Positions 18,195 through 26,362 of a stretch of 64,000 bases of DNA are shown in pieces. The stretch is from Oscillospiraceae bacterium (GTDB lineage: Bacteria > Bacillota > Clostridia > Oscillospirales > Acutalibacteraceae). Numbering within the stretch: position 1 is the first letter of the stretch; every line of letters begins with the position of its first letter. The position numbers were made by a program, and so were the translations under genes. The notes under the pieces were generated by a model. The model was not told where the DNA came from and made no database searches. It saw only the letters and a list, made by a program, of their open reading frames with translations. The DNA lies in NCBI GenBank assembly GCA_015065935.1, contig SVPI01000002.1, forward strand, positions 62,001 to 126,000. The letters are read 5' to 3'.

Positions 18195-18205
18195 CCTTAT
18201 TTCAA
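18177..18205 (-). promoter_or_regulatory. Promoter for ttcA, with -10 in terminator loop
   Basis: TTGAAA (18200-18205) and TATAAT (18177-18182) with 17 bp between them, read leftwards. The -10 box is the loop of the preceding terminator. Confidence 0.75.
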
Positions 18206-18211
18206 GTTATT

Positions 18212-19834
18212 TTATGCAGCCTTTTTACTTGTTGCAAGTTTAATTACAAAGAGAACTGCAACGGTCATAACAACGCCGATAGCAAGGCTTACCCAGGGGT
18301 TTGCAATAAAGGGAGCAGCGAGGAAGTTCACAAAGGAAATTGCCGCAACGGTAATTGCATAGGGCAGCTGTGTTGAAACGTGGTTAATGTGGTTGCACTG
18401 TGCACCGGCACTAGACATAATTGTGGTGTCGGAAATTGGTGAGCAGTGGTCGCCGCAAACCGCACCTGCAAGGCAGGCAGACATACCGATTGTGCCAACA
18501 AGGCTTCCGGCAGGGAAAATAGAAAGCACGATGGGAATAAGAATGCCGAAGGTGCCCCAGGAGGTTCCTGTTGCAAAGGCAATGGCGCAGGCAACAAGGA
18601 AGATAATTGCAGGCAGGAAGTTGTTAAGTGTGCTTGCATTTGCAAGTGCATTGTTAACAAAAGCATCAGAATCAAGCAGACCTGTCATATTTTTAAGGGC
18701 GGTTGCCATAGTTAAAATAAGAATTGCAGGAACCATTGCAATAAAGCCCTTGGGAATGCATTCCATAGCCTCTTTAAAGGTTACAAGGCGGCGGGCAATG
18801 AAGTAAATCATAATAACAACAAGCGCAACAAGACCACCCCAGGGAAGACCAACGGTGGCATCGGTGTTGGCGAAGGCATCAACAAAGTTAAGTGATGGGT
18901 CATAGTTAGCGGAGGCGAAAACCCACTCCTCGCCCATACAGCGGCCAACATAGAAAAGGGAGAACACGCAAATGCCGATTAAAGCAACAATGGGGATAAT
19001 AAGGTCGATAACCTTACCTTTAGGTGAACAGTCAAGTTCATCGGTGCTTTCCGACACGTGCTCGCCTGTTGTAAACAGGTCGCCGTTTTCAGCATTAGCT
19101 TCGTGAAGCTTCATGGGGCCGAAATCAAACTTCATAAGTGTTAAAGCAATAATGAAAACAAAGGTTAAAAGCGAATAGAAATTATAGGGAATTGCCTTAA
19201 TGAACATTGCAAGGCCCTCGCCATCGGGGGCATAGGAGGAAACTGCCGCCGCCCAGGAGGAAATGGGGGCAATCATACAAATAGGCGCTGCGGTAGCATC
19301 AATTAAATAGGCAAGCTTTGAGCGGGAAATCTTTGCCTTATCGGCCACGGGGCGCATAACAGCGCCAACGGTCAAGCAGTTAAAATAGTCATCAATGAAA
19401 ATAAGTACGCCAAATGCAAAGGTTGCCAGAGCGGCGCCTATTTTTCCTTTAACGTGCTTTGCGGCCCAGTTTCCGAAGGCACGGGATCCGCCCGCTTTAT
19501 TAAGCAGTGCAACAATAATTCCGAGGAAAACGAGGAAGGCGAAAATACCTGCGGTACCTGAAACGGAATCAATAAAGCCGGTGGTAACTACAGAATCGAG
19601 GGTGTGAATGGGGTTAAAGTTTGTTGCAAGCAGGCCACCAACCAAAATACCTACCAAAAGGGAGGAATAAACCTCTTTTGTTAAAAGGGCAAGACCGATT
19701 GCCACAACGGGCGGGAAAAGTGACCAGAGTGTGCCGACAGGATTTGTAATGTCGCCTGTAAATGCGCAAAGGGCGCCAAAGGCAACAACAAAGGCAACAA
19801 TCAGCACTTTGGGGATGATTTTCTTTGCTGTCAT
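18212..19834 (-). CDS. NhaC-family transporter under lysine riboswitch control
   Basis: About 540 residues with some 11-12 hydrophobic segments and the NhaC antiporter fold: FLGIIVALLNKAGG, FIDDYFNCLTVG, GTSWGTFGILIPI and GDHCSPISDTTIMSS are family blocks. Annotation by similarity would be Na+/H+ antiporter, but the 5' leader contains a lysine riboswitch and terminator, and NhaC-like proteins behind L-boxes are regarded as lysine transporters. I therefore infer lysine uptake or exchange. The start is ATG 19834 with GGAGAGA upstream; a longer in-frame reading starting at 20041 is an artefact that translates the riboswitch. Confidence 0.85.
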   Translation of the reverse strand: MTAKKIIPKVLIVAFVVAFGALCAFTGDITNPVGTLWSLFPPVVAIGLALLTKEVYSSLLVGILVGGLLATNFNPIHTLDSVVTTGFIDSVSGTAGIFAFLVFLGIIVALLNKAGGSRAFGNWAAKHVKGKIGAALATFAFGVLIFIDDYFNCLTVGAVMRPVADKAKISRSKLAYLIDATAAPICMIAPISSWAAAVSSYAPDGEGLAMFIKAIPYNFYSLLTFVFIIALTLMKFDFGPMKLHEANAENGDLFTTGEHVSESTDELDCSPKGKVIDLIIPIVALIGICVFSLFYVGRCMGEEWVFASANYDPSLNFVDAFANTDATVGLPWGGLVALVVIMIYFIARRLVTFKEAMECIPKGFIAMVPAILILTMATALKNMTGLLDSDAFVNNALANASTLNNFLPAIIFLVACAIAFATGTSWGTFGILIPIVLSIFPAGSLVGTIGMSACLAGAVCGDHCSPISDTTIMSSAGAQCNHINHVSTQLPYAITVAAISFVNFLAAPFIANPWVSLAIGVVMTVAVLFVIKLATSKKAA

Positions 19835-19854
19835 TTTGTTTCTCTCCTTAATTT

Positions 19855-19901
19855 TTTTGAAAAATAAAAACCGCGATTGCACACAAAAAGAGCAATCACG
19901 G
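19855..19901 (-). terminator. Riboswitch expression-platform terminator
   Basis: A 10-bp stem (CCGTGATTGC / GCAATCGCGG, one G-U pair) followed by a T-rich run, placed between the lysine aptamer and the transporter's ribosome binding site. It should form when lysine is bound. Confidence 0.85.
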
Positions 19902-19924
19902 AAAAATTTTAAAAATATTAAAAT

Positions 19925-20092
19925 CCGGATAGCGCTCCACATTTGTGACAGTGCACAGCATATTTTACTGCACACCAGCACCGAAAAATTCAAGGCAAAT
20001 TCCCTCGGCACTTCGGCATCTATCCCTTTCTCACGCTCCAAAGCCTTTTTAAGGAACGGGATACTCTTAATAGATGCACCTCTATCATCGTT
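19925..20092 (-). ncRNA. Lysine riboswitch (L-box) aptamer
   Basis: Read on the minus strand, the element holds the L-box hallmarks in order: GATAGAGGTGC near the 5' end, an AAGAGTA segment, GAAAGGGATAGATGCCGAAG in the middle, and a long hairpin GTGTGCAGTAAAATATGCTG followed by CACTGTCAC close to the 3' side. The GATAG/CTATC ends pair as P1. It is followed by an intrinsic terminator and then the NhaC-type gene, so lysine should switch transcription off. Exact borders are estimated. Confidence 0.9.
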
Positions 20093-20104
20093 TTATTTTT
20101 CTTT

Positions 20105-20133
20105 AAGTTAACACACTGTCGCCCTAAAGTCAA
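20105..20133 (-). promoter_or_regulatory. Promoter of the lysine riboswitch-transporter unit
   Basis: TTGACT (20128-20133) and TAACTT (20105-20110) with a 17-bp spacer, read leftwards, about 15 bp before the aptamer. Confidence 0.8.
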
Positions 20134-20142
20134 GAAAAAATT

Positions 20143-20170
20143 AAAAGCCCTGATATTTTCAGGGCTTTTT
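20143..20170 (-). terminator. Terminator after khpB
   Basis: AAAAGCCCTGA / TCAGGGCTTTT stem with a short loop and T-rich 3' side; closes the rpmH-rnpA-yidD-yidC-khpB cluster. Confidence 0.88.
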
Positions 20171-20172
20171 CA

Positions 20173-21048
20173 TTAGTTTATTTTACCGTAAAGGGGTGCG
20201 TTTTCAGCATCTTTTTTAGGAGCTCTTGCAGGGGCTTCTTCCACCTTTTTAGTAGCACCCTTAACAGGGCTGATAACAACGCGGCGGGAGCTTCCCTCTC
20301 CTACAGAGCCCGAGGTTACACCCTCAATTTCCTGAACAGCAGTATGAATTATTCTGCGCTCATAGGGGTTCATAGGCTCTAACGACTTGCTTCTGGAGGT
20401 TGAAATTACCTGTGCAGAAACGCGCTTTGCAAGGGAGATAAGGGTCTTTTCCCTTCTCTCACGGTAGTTACCAATATCAAGGGAAACCTTGAAATAACCA
20501 TTACCTGAATTTGCGGCAAGGCTTGCTAAATACTGCAGAGAATCAAGGGTTTCACCTCTTCTGCCGATAACAACGCCAAGGCCATCACCCGAAAGGATGA
20601 GAACGGCGCCGTTTTCGCGGGGAGCAACCTTAATTTCAACATTTTTGCAGCCTAAATGGCCAATAATATTGCTAACATAAGCCACTGCTCTGCCTGCGGG
20701 AGAATCCTTTTCAATTTCCTCAGCAGGAACAGCGTTTTCATACTCCTTTGAAGCCTGATTTTTATCATCAATAGGAGCATTGTTTTTTGCCTTTTTTTGA
20801 GGCTTATCGTTTTTCTTTTTTCTATCGTTTTTATCTGCTTTAGGCTTTCTTGCAGGCTTTTCATCGGGCAGCTCAACATAGGCTCTAACCTTTGCAAGTT
20901 TTCCTCCGAAAAGACCCAAAACCTTTTGTTTGGGCATTTCAACAACGTCAAACATAACGTCATCATCAGAACGGGCATTAAGGGTTAAAACGGCATTTTC
21001 CTTTGCCTCTTCAACGGTTAAGCCCTCGCCGAATGCTTCTTTAATCAA
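20173..21048 (-). CDS. khpB: KhpB/Jag (EloR) KH-R3H RNA-binding protein
   Basis: A 291-residue protein: Jag_N domain (about 1-55, KEAFGEGLTVEEAKENAV), a Lys-rich, low-complexity linker (60-115), a KH domain with VVIGRRGETLDSLQYLA (about 165-195), and an R3H domain with MNPYERRIIHTAVQEI (about 225-240). KhpB pairs with KhpA to bind many RNAs and influences cell elongation and membrane insertion genes. It follows yidC with a 2-bp gap. The start is a TTG with AAGG upstream. A basic tail after the R3H domain is not conserved. Confidence 0.93.
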   Translation of the reverse strand: MIKEAFGEGLTVEEAKENAVLTLNARSDDDVMFDVVEMPKQKVLGLFGGKLAKVRAYVELPDEKPARKPKADKNDRKKKNDKPQKKAKNNAPIDDKNQASKEYENAVPAEEIEKDSPAGRAVAYVSNIIGHLGCKNVEIKVAPRENGAVLILSGDGLGVVIGRRGETLDSLQYLASLAANSGNGYFKVSLDIGNYRERREKTLISLAKRVSAQVISTSRSKSLEPMNPYERRIIHTAVQEIEGVTSGSVGEGSSRRVVISPVKGATKKVEEAPARAPKKDAENAPLYGKIN

Positions 21049-21049
21049 A

Positions 21050-22006
21050 CTAATTGCCTTCTTTCCTCTCGGCTGAATTTTTAATTGATGTAAGTTCAGA
21101 CTTATGAGTTTTTATAATAGATTTTGCGTTTTCGCTTGCAATAAGGCGGTGGGGGCCGTAGGTCATTTGAACAACAGCCTGAATAACACCACTGATAAAG
21201 GATGAGCAGGCCCAATAAAATGCCACACCACCGGGCACACTAAAGCCGATTATGAGCGACATAATAGGCATGGTGAGCATCATACCCGCCATGTTAGGTG
21301 CATCGGGATTGGTCTTTTTAGACATTGCAAGGGAAATAAGACTTGAAACCATTGCCGCCGCAAAGGCGAGAATGGGAAGAATCCAAATAGGTTTAAAATC
21401 GGCAAAAATATTAAGAGAGAACTTTGGGCTTTCGGTAAGGTTAATTCCGAAGAAATCAAAGTCTATTTTTCCGATTTTATCTGCAATTTCAGGAATAGAA
21501 AACTTGCCGCTTTCAATATTATCAATAATCTGAAGCTCGGCATTGTAATCAGAGAACTTAAGGCCTAAAGCGGTAAGCTGCTCCTTGCCCTTTGTAATAA
21601 CATCTGCCGAAACATTCATAAGATAGGTAAGCGGTGAGCAAATGAGATAATAAATACTCATCATAATGGGTAAACGAATGAGCATAGGTAAACAACCACC
21701 CGACATTGAAACGCCCTCTTCCTGATAAAGGCGCTGTGTTTCGGTGGCGTATTTATTGCGGTCATCACCGTATTTCTTTTTAAGCTCATCGAGCTTTGGT
21801 TTTAAGCGAATTTGCTGAACAGATGATTTCTGACTTTTTATGCTCAATGGAATCATTGCCAGGTTAACAAGCAAGGTGAAAACAAAAACCGCAGCAGCAA
21901 AATTTCCGCCGAAAAGAGCCGAAATATTTTTAAGAATCCAGCCCAGCGGAATATTCAATATATTAAATATACCTTGTAAAAATTTCACTTTGGTTTTACC
22001 GTCCAT
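21050..22006 (-). CDS. yidC: YidC/OxaA membrane protein insertase
   Basis: A Gram-positive-type YidC with five predicted membrane segments and no large periplasmic domain. The cytosolic loop with [14 protein letters not shown] and the [15 protein letters not shown] block are family-typical. It inserts and folds small membrane proteins with or without SecYEG. The N-terminus is uncertain: ATG at 22006 ([12 protein letters not shown]) overlaps yidD by 22 bp and lacks a clear ribosome site; an earlier in-frame start at 22045 is also open. It shares the rpmH-rnpA-yidD-yidC-khpB order found across Bacillota. Confidence 0.93.
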   Translation of the reverse strand: MDGKTKVKFLQGIFNILNIPLGWILKNISALFGGNFAAAVFVFTLLVNLAMIPLSIKSQKSSVQQIRLKPKLDELKKKYGDDRNKYATETQRLYQEEGVSMSGGCLPMLIRLPIMMSIYYLICSPLTYLMNVSADVITKGKEQLTALGLKFSDYNAELQIIDNIESGKFSIPEIADKIGKIDFDFFGINLTESPKFSLNIFADFKPIWILPILAFAAAMVSSLISLAMSKKTNPDAPNMAGMMLTMPIMSLIIGFSVPGGVAFYWACSSFISGVIQAVVQMTYGPHRLIASENAKSIIKTHKSELTSIKNSAERKEGN

Positions 22007-22224
22007 TCTTTTTTGTCTGGTACCGGGTCGTAACCACCCTTGCAAAAGGGGTTACAGCGAAGAATCCGATACAAAGCGAGCAGTGTGCCCTTAACGGCAC
22101 CGTGTACCTTAATTGCCTCAATAGCGTAGGCAGAACAGGTTGGAGTAAATCGGCAACAGGATATTTTAAGGGGTGATATGTTTTTTTGGTAAAAACGAAT
22201 TAAACCAATCAGTATTCTACTCAT
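21985..22224 (-). CDS. yidD: YidD membrane protein insertion efficiency factor
   Basis: A 79-residue protein with the invariant [15 protein letters not shown] region and [13 protein letters not shown] near the end. YidD is membrane-associated and assists YidC substrates. The ATG at 22224 overlaps the rnpA stop by 8 bp and has GGAAATGGGAA upstream; a longer reading from 22254 would sit mostly inside rnpA and lacks support. Confidence 0.95.
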   Translation of the reverse strand: MSRILIGLIRFYQKNISPLKISCCRFTPTCSAYAIEAIKVHGAVKGTLLALYRILRCNPFCKGGYDPVPDKKEWTVKPK

Positions 22225-22552
22225 AAATTCCCATTTCCGTAAACTTTGCACCAAGCAGGCTTTCTACCTGTGTGCTTTTTTGTGATAAAATTTTATGCCG
22301 TGCTACAAGCACGATATCATAGTTCCCCCGAATATTGGGTAAACAGTTCGAAAATGCGGCAGCCAGCACCCTTTTTGCTCTGTTGCGCTTTACCGCACAG
22401 CCAAGCTTTGTGCCCGCCTTAATTCCAAGGCGAATGCCCTTGCCGGAATTTTTAACAACATAAATAACCACGGCAGGGGTAACAACCGATTTTCCCTTTG
22501 TGTAGGCGCGTCGAAACTCGAAGTTTTGTTTAAGACGGTCATTAGAAGTCAT
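22217..22552 (-). CDS. rnpA: Ribonuclease P protein component
   Basis: A 111-residue basic protein with the RNP-binding helix [13 protein letters not shown] (RNR motif) at about 57-69 and the N-terminal [12 protein letters not shown] block. It binds the catalytic RNA, whose gene rnpB is at 53.2-53.5 kb in this window, and helps it bind pre-tRNA leaders. It follows rpmH, as in nearly all bacteria; a hairpin with a T run lies between the two and may reduce read-through. Confidence 0.95.
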   Translation of the reverse strand: MTSNDRLKQNFEFRRAYTKGKSVVTPAVVIYVVKNSGKGIRLGIKAGTKLGCAVKRNRAKRVLAAAFSNCLPNIRGNYDIVLVARHKILSQKSTQVESLLGAKFTEMGIYE

Positions 22553-22573
22553 AGCAAACTTCTCCTTTTAAAC

Positions 22574-22603
22574 TAAAAAGAAAAGGCCAAAATGTTGGCC
22601 TTT
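22574..22603 (-). terminator. Hairpin between rpmH and rnpA
   Basis: AAAGGCCAA / TTGGCCTTT stem with a 4-nt loop that begins at the rpmH stop codon and is followed leftwards by TCTTTTT. It would act as a partial terminator, setting a high ratio of L34 to RNase P protein. Confidence 0.65.
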
Positions 22604-22736
22604 AGTAAGTGAGCGACTTTCTGCCTTTTGCTCTGCGGCGTGCAATAACCTTGCGGCCGTTTCTATCTGCCATTCTCTTTAAAAAGCCGTGTTCCTTCTT
22701 ACGATGTAACTTTTTAGGCTGGTAAGTTCTTTTCAT
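22602..22736 (-). CDS. rpmH: Ribosomal protein L34
   Basis: A 44-residue, very basic protein: begins [20 protein letters not shown] and ends with [18 protein letters not shown], the standard L34. It was missed by length-limited ORF lists. GGGAGG precedes the ATG and a consensus promoter lies about 80 bp upstream. The usual divergent dnaA neighbour is not next to it. Confidence 0.97.
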   Translation of the reverse strand: MKRTYQPKKLHRKKEHGFLKRMADRNGRKVIARRRAKGRKSLTY

Positions 22737-22813
22737 CAGTCTAACCTCCCTTTTAGGATTATTATGAATGCACAAGGGGATATTTACCCTTATACATAAC
22801 CTTTCAATATGTG

Positions 22814-22843
22814 ATTATACATTAAAAGTCGGTCAAATGTCAA
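22814..22843 (-). promoter_or_regulatory. Promoter of rpmH
   Basis: Perfect TTGACA (22838-22843) and TATAAT (22814-22819) with an 18-bp spacer, read leftwards. Confidence 0.88.
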
Positions 22844-22871
22844 CAAAAACTTTTGCTTAATTATGTAAATC

Positions 22872-22900
22872 TTGACATATCAAAATATATTGGATATAAT
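22872..22900 (+). promoter_or_regulatory. Promoter of the two small plus-strand genes
   Basis: Perfect TTGACA (22872-22877), 17-bp spacer, perfect TATAAT (22895-22900); divergent from the rpmH promoter. Confidence 0.9.
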
Positions 22901-22935
22901 TTATAAGAATAAATCTTAAAGGAGGTTTGTTTTTA

Positions 22936-23208
22936 ATGGCTTACAAATTACAGCTTCACGACCTTGATTTCGGCGATTTCATTAAAACACTTGATGCCTG
23001 CAAGGGCGATGTGTTCCTTGAAACCGAGGATGGTGACATTTTAAATCTTAAATCAAAGCTTTGTCAAATTGTTGGTATTGCTAATATTTTAAACGGTGCC
23101 CGCATTTCCGAGGCAACCATTCGTTGCACCCTTCCTGAGGATGAGGGAATTCTTTTCCGATTTAATCTTTATCAGAGCGTGCCCGAAAAAGATAGCGAGG
23201 AGGCTTAA
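22936..23208 (+). CDS. Small HPr-like protein without the phosphorylation histidine
   Basis: A 90-residue protein I cannot name with certainty. Residues about 25-70 (DVFLETEDGDILNLKSKLCQ, then IVGIANILNGARISEATIRC) align by eye with the second half of HPr, in which NLKSIMGV contains the regulatory Ser46; the equivalent serine is kept, but the His15 region at the N-terminus is not. This is an inference from pattern only. The start ATG at 22936 has AAAGGAGG nine bases upstream and sits under a consensus promoter, so it should be well expressed. It is paired with the gene 5 bp downstream. Confidence 0.75.
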   Translation: MAYKLQLHDLDFGDFIKTLDACKGDVFLETEDGDILNLKSKLCQIVGIANILNGARISEATIRCTLPEDEGILFRFNLYQSVPEKDSEEA

Positions 23209-23213
23209 ACCAA

Positions 23214-23495
23214 GTGGCAGAACAATTTTTAACCTACAAGGGTAAGCCCCTTGTGCGCAAAGGCAACACCGTTTATTACGGCGATATGTCAGAAAAATAT
23301 ATTATTCGCTTTACAATTCTTTCTTCAAACGGTGAAAAATCCCTTGATTTAAGCGAAAAAATCAAAATCGAGCTTTTGCTTAGCGATACCTCTCTTAAGG
23401 ATAAGGAGCGCATTGTAAAAACCAGTGAAAAAAACGGTTTTTACGAGGCAATGGACATCGGTAGCATCTGGCTTGAAAGAGAACTTAAAAAGTAA
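23214..23495 (+). CDS. Conserved small protein of unknown function
   Basis: A 93-residue protein starting with GTG, with GAGGAGG ten bases upstream. It begins MAEQFLTYKGKPLVRKGNTV, giving a beta-rich first third, then a charged helix near the C-terminus (EAMDIGSIWLERELKK). No catalytic motif or membrane segment is seen. It lies 5 bp after the HPr-like gene and ends before a terminator, so the two form a compact two-gene unit. Function not recognised. Confidence 0.75.
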   Translation: MAEQFLTYKGKPLVRKGNTVYYGDMSEKYIIRFTILSSNGEKSLDLSEKIKIELLLSDTSLKDKERIVKTSEKNGFYEAMDIGSIWLERELKK

Positions 23496-23502
23496 AAAAA
23501 CA

Positions 23503-23533
23503 AAAGCTCGGTATCAGTTTGATACCGAGCTTT
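23503..23533. terminator. Bidirectional terminator
   Basis: AAAAGCTCGGTATC / GATACCGAGCTTTT stem with a 5-nt loop, A run on one side and T run on the other; shared by the small-gene pair and the convergent mannosidase gene. Confidence 0.9.
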
Positions 23534-23538
23534 TTCTT

Positions 23539-26118
23539 TTATTTCATAAGGAAGGTTAAAATCTTTTTAGGCGGTGCGGTAATTTTAGCTTCGCCATTTT
23601 CTATTTTTATCTCCTTACCCTTTTCCTCTGCCAGATTGCAGGAAAAAAGCTTTTTAACACAACCGCAAAGTTTTAGGGTAAAGTTAACCGCTTCCTCGGT
23701 TGGGTTATAAAGGCGCAAAACATTAAATTTGCCATCCTCACTGCGTTTGAGCGCCGAGGTAACAATTGCCGAATTATCTACACAAACCAGCGTTTTATTT
23801 GCAGGATTTGTGCCGTTTTCGTTTTCATCAACATCGGCGGCAATAACATCACAAAAGGCAAAATTTCTTGCCAGCTCGTGAGCCTCACATCTTTGTTCCT
23901 TTCCGTAGGGAACAATGGTGTATTCGGCAGTAAGCTCACCCTTGCACTGCATTTTGGGGGTTGGGAAAATACCCCAGTCGCCAATAAAGCCAACGGCGCG
24001 CAAAAGGGTTAAAGCCATAGCGTTGTTTTCTTTAGGCAGAATTTCATATTCGTGGAGTCCTTTACCTCCCACAGCAATGCCCTTTTCATTATCCTCAAGA
24101 GCAAAAAATGCCTGGCAACGCCCTGTGTTGCTGGGGTTCTGCCAATTTTCGTGGGGCACATTGTTTCGCTTTACCAAATCGAACTGACCATCGGCAAAAT
24201 TAACATCGGTCTTAATTTCGGGCTTAAAGATAGCGCGAAGCCTGTGGTTTTCACTTTGGTTATTGAACACGGTTTTAATATCAACACGGTCTACCCCCGC
24301 GGCCAGGGTTACAAGGCTTTTAATGGTGGTTGCAACCCTTTCCTTTGAGCGCTTATCGCCATCGGTGGTTTTGGGTAAATCCATTTTAACCTCAACACTA
24401 AAGGTAACGCTAAAGGCGGTTTTATCATAAACCGAAATTTTTGCCCTGCATTTTTCGCTGATTATAGGCTTATCGCCATTGAGGAAATTAAAGTTATAGG
24501 ATTCCCCTGCATCGGCAACATCCTCAAAGGTGTTAAGACCCGAATAGCTGGCATTGCTCTTTTTATCGGTAACGGTAAGCGAGCCGTTTTTGGCAATTTC
24601 AAGCCTTAAGGTATCGGTTTCGGCACCATTAGCCCAAACCTTAATATTAGCGGCGACGCTTTCCTCTTTAACAGTATAAAAGCTATATCCAACACCCGTT
24701 ACATCAACAGGGAAGGAAATTTCAAAACGCTCAACAAATTTTGACTCTCTGAAGCTCTCTTTAGGAAGCGTAAATGTAAAGGTTCTGCCAAGCGCCTTAA
24801 CGCTTGCGGGAATTTTTGTGCCGTCGGGGGCAACAAGGCATAAGGATTCTATTCTTTTGCCCTCGGGGTAGTCAAGATTTGCTTTTACAACGGTTCTTGT
24901 TCTGCCTGCAGTGGTATGGAGCAATAAAACGCCCTTTGTATCCGCCTTAATATGCCTTTTTATATTGGAAATTGCCTCATCGCGAACATATTCTCCCACC
25001 TGCCTTGCGTGCTCAAAGCGGGAAATCATTTCATCGGTAACCTCATCACTGCTGCAGCAGCAAATGGAATCGTGGGGATGATTTTCCATAAGCTTTTTCC
25101 AAGCAAAAAGGAGCATCGAATCGCGGTATTCATCCCCCGAAAGGCAGGAGAGAACATTCAGCGGCTCCGCCTGGCGCTCCAACAAATTTTGAACCTGATG
25201 GTTGCGCTGCTTTAGGGGAATATGGGTTGAAGCAGTGCCGATAAGCGAGCCCCAGCCCGATGTTGTTTGACAGGTAAGCTCCCCCTGAATTTTAGGGAAC
25301 TTTTCCGTATAAGGGCTTACTGCCTTTATGTAATCCTTAAAATTACTTTGCTTTACGGTAATGCCCTGCCGGCCAAAAAGCTCGTTAGCGGTTTTAATAA
25401 CCTCAGGAAGGTCCTTTTGAACAGGCTGATGGTCACAGCCGTTCATTCCAAGCAAATGGGGTGTCGCGGCCGAACCCTCGCAGGCGGCAATTAAATCGGT
25501 AATCTGTTGTTTTAGAGTTTCGCATTCGCTGGGCAGTTGCATTGCGTTATGATACCAGTGGGAGAACATAACGCCAAGAACCTCACTGCCATCGGGAGCG
25601 CTCCAAAGCCATTCGGAGGGATTAGCGTTTTCTGAAACCTCATTGTTATAAGCAACAGTACCTATTCCTCTGCCGAAAATGGCGCTATCAATACCAAAGC
25701 CCTTAAGAATTTGGGGGACCTGGGAAATGTTGCCGAAGGAATCGGGAAAATAGCCCGACATAACAGGCTCAGCGCCAAACTCGCGGCAAAGCTTAATGCC
25801 GTAAAGCATATTGCGAACATTGGCTTCTCCCGAGGTTAAATATTCATCCTGCAAAACATACCAAGGGCCAATTTGAATTCTATCGGCCTTGACAAGCTTT
25901 AAAAGCCTTGCTCTCATTTCGGGGCGAATTTCAAGATAATCCTCAATAACTATAAACTGGCCGTCTAAATGATAATAGGTATATTCAGGGTTCTTTTCCA
26001 TTAAATCAATAAGGCTGTCAAAAAGCTCAACCAGCCTCATTCTATGCCTTTCAAAGCCCATATACCATTCTCGGTCCCAGTGGGTGTGTGGAATTAAATG
26101 CAGTGTTTTTTTATCCAT
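23539..26118 (-). CDS. Alpha-mannosidase, glycoside hydrolase family 38
   Basis: About 859 residues. The GH38 catalytic domain opens with LHLIPHTHWDREWY, whose His and Asp bind zinc; YFPDSFGNISQVPQIL and the region around SHWYHNAMQ are also family-typical, followed by a helical domain and a large beta-sandwich C-terminal part. No signal peptide, so it is cytosolic, likely trimming mannosides imported as short oligosaccharides. Start ATG 26118 has GGAGGG seven bases upstream. It is a single-gene unit with a strong promoter and an unusual hairpin-rich 5' leader. The precise linkage cleaved is unknown. Confidence 0.93.
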   Translation of the reverse strand: MDKKTLHLIPHTHWDREWYMGFERHRMRLVELFDSLIDLMEKNPEYTYYHLDGQFIVIEDYLEIRPEMRARLLKLVKADRIQIGPWYVLQDEYLTSGEANVRNMLYGIKLCREFGAEPVMSGYFPDSFGNISQVPQILKGFGIDSAIFGRGIGTVAYNNEVSENANPSEWLWSAPDGSEVLGVMFSHWYHNAMQLPSECETLKQQITDLIAACEGSAATPHLLGMNGCDHQPVQKDLPEVIKTANELFGRQGITVKQSNFKDYIKAVSPYTEKFPKIQGELTCQTTSGWGSLIGTASTHIPLKQRNHQVQNLLERQAEPLNVLSCLSGDEYRDSMLLFAWKKLMENHPHDSICCCSSDEVTDEMISRFEHARQVGEYVRDEAISNIKRHIKADTKGVLLLHTTAGRTRTVVKANLDYPEGKRIESLCLVAPDGTKIPASVKALGRTFTFTLPKESFRESKFVERFEISFPVDVTGVGYSFYTVKEESVAANIKVWANGAETDTLRLEIAKNGSLTVTDKKSNASYSGLNTFEDVADAGESYNFNFLNGDKPIISEKCRAKISVYDKTAFSVTFSVEVKMDLPKTTDGDKRSKERVATTIKSLVTLAAGVDRVDIKTVFNNQSENHRLRAIFKPEIKTDVNFADGQFDLVKRNNVPHENWQNPSNTGRCQAFFALEDNEKGIAVGGKGLHEYEILPKENNAMALTLLRAVGFIGDWGIFPTPKMQCKGELTAEYTIVPYGKEQRCEAHELARNFAFCDVIAADVDENENGTNPANKTLVCVDNSAIVTSALKRSEDGKFNVLRLYNPTEEAVNFTLKLCGCVKKLFSCNLAEEKGKEIKIENGEAKITAPPKKILTFLMK

Positions 26119-26140
26119 AATTTCGCCCTCCAAGGTGTTT

Positions 26141-26155
26141 CTAAACCCATTATAA
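26141..26155. repeat. 15-bp direct repeat, copy A (gene-proximal)
   Basis: CTAAACCCATTATAA, identical to copy B at 26348-26362. On the minus strand it reads as a -10 box plus start region (TTATAATGGGTTTAG). Confidence 0.9.
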
Positions 26156-26347
26156 TGGTTGTGGTTTGTCGAAACGCTAAAAAGCGCTTCGACAGCCGAT
26201 TTTATCGGCTATGCAGAATTAAATTTTTTCATAATTTAATTCTGCACGACAATCATTTCAATGGGTTAGTCAAATTTTCTTTGAAAATTTGTATCCAAAT
26301 CAAAGATTTGGTGTCGAAACAGTAATAGAAGTTACTGTTTCGAATAA
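26156..26347 (-). repeat. Six-hairpin array between promoter and mannosidase gene
   Basis: Six inverted repeats stand almost back to back: 26168-26193 (11 bp, one mismatch), 26194-26210 (7 bp), 26213-26245 (13 bp), 26271-26291 (9 bp), 26295-26311 (7 bp) and 26314-26343 (12 bp); the last five have perfect stems. The outer two share TGTCGAAAC. The block is bounded by exact 15-bp direct repeats. It would form the first 190 or so nucleotides of the mannosidase mRNA. It may be a small non-autonomous insertion or a regulatory leader. Confidence 0.85.
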
Positions 26348-26362
26348 CTAAACCCATTATAA
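26348..26362. repeat. 15-bp direct repeat, copy B (promoter-side)
   Basis: CTAAACCCATTATAA, identical to copy A; includes the -10 hexamer of the promoter at 26356-26383. Confidence 0.9.

Noticed and set aside
19835..20041. 69-codon N-terminal extension of the NhaC-type protein
   Set aside because: It translates the terminator and lysine aptamer; the conserved protein starts at 19834 with a proper ribosome site.
22737..22935. Replication origin
   Set aside because: rpmH is near, but no run of DnaA boxes, no AT-rich unwinding repeats and no dnaA or dnaN are present; the gap is filled by two divergent promoters.
26098..26325. Plus-strand reading frame across the hairpin array
   Set aside because: Its sequence is dictated by the inverted repeats and the end of the mannosidase gene; no start signal.
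26156..26347. CRISPR array
   Set aside because: The hairpins differ in sequence and length, there is no constant repeat-spacer period and no cas gene.
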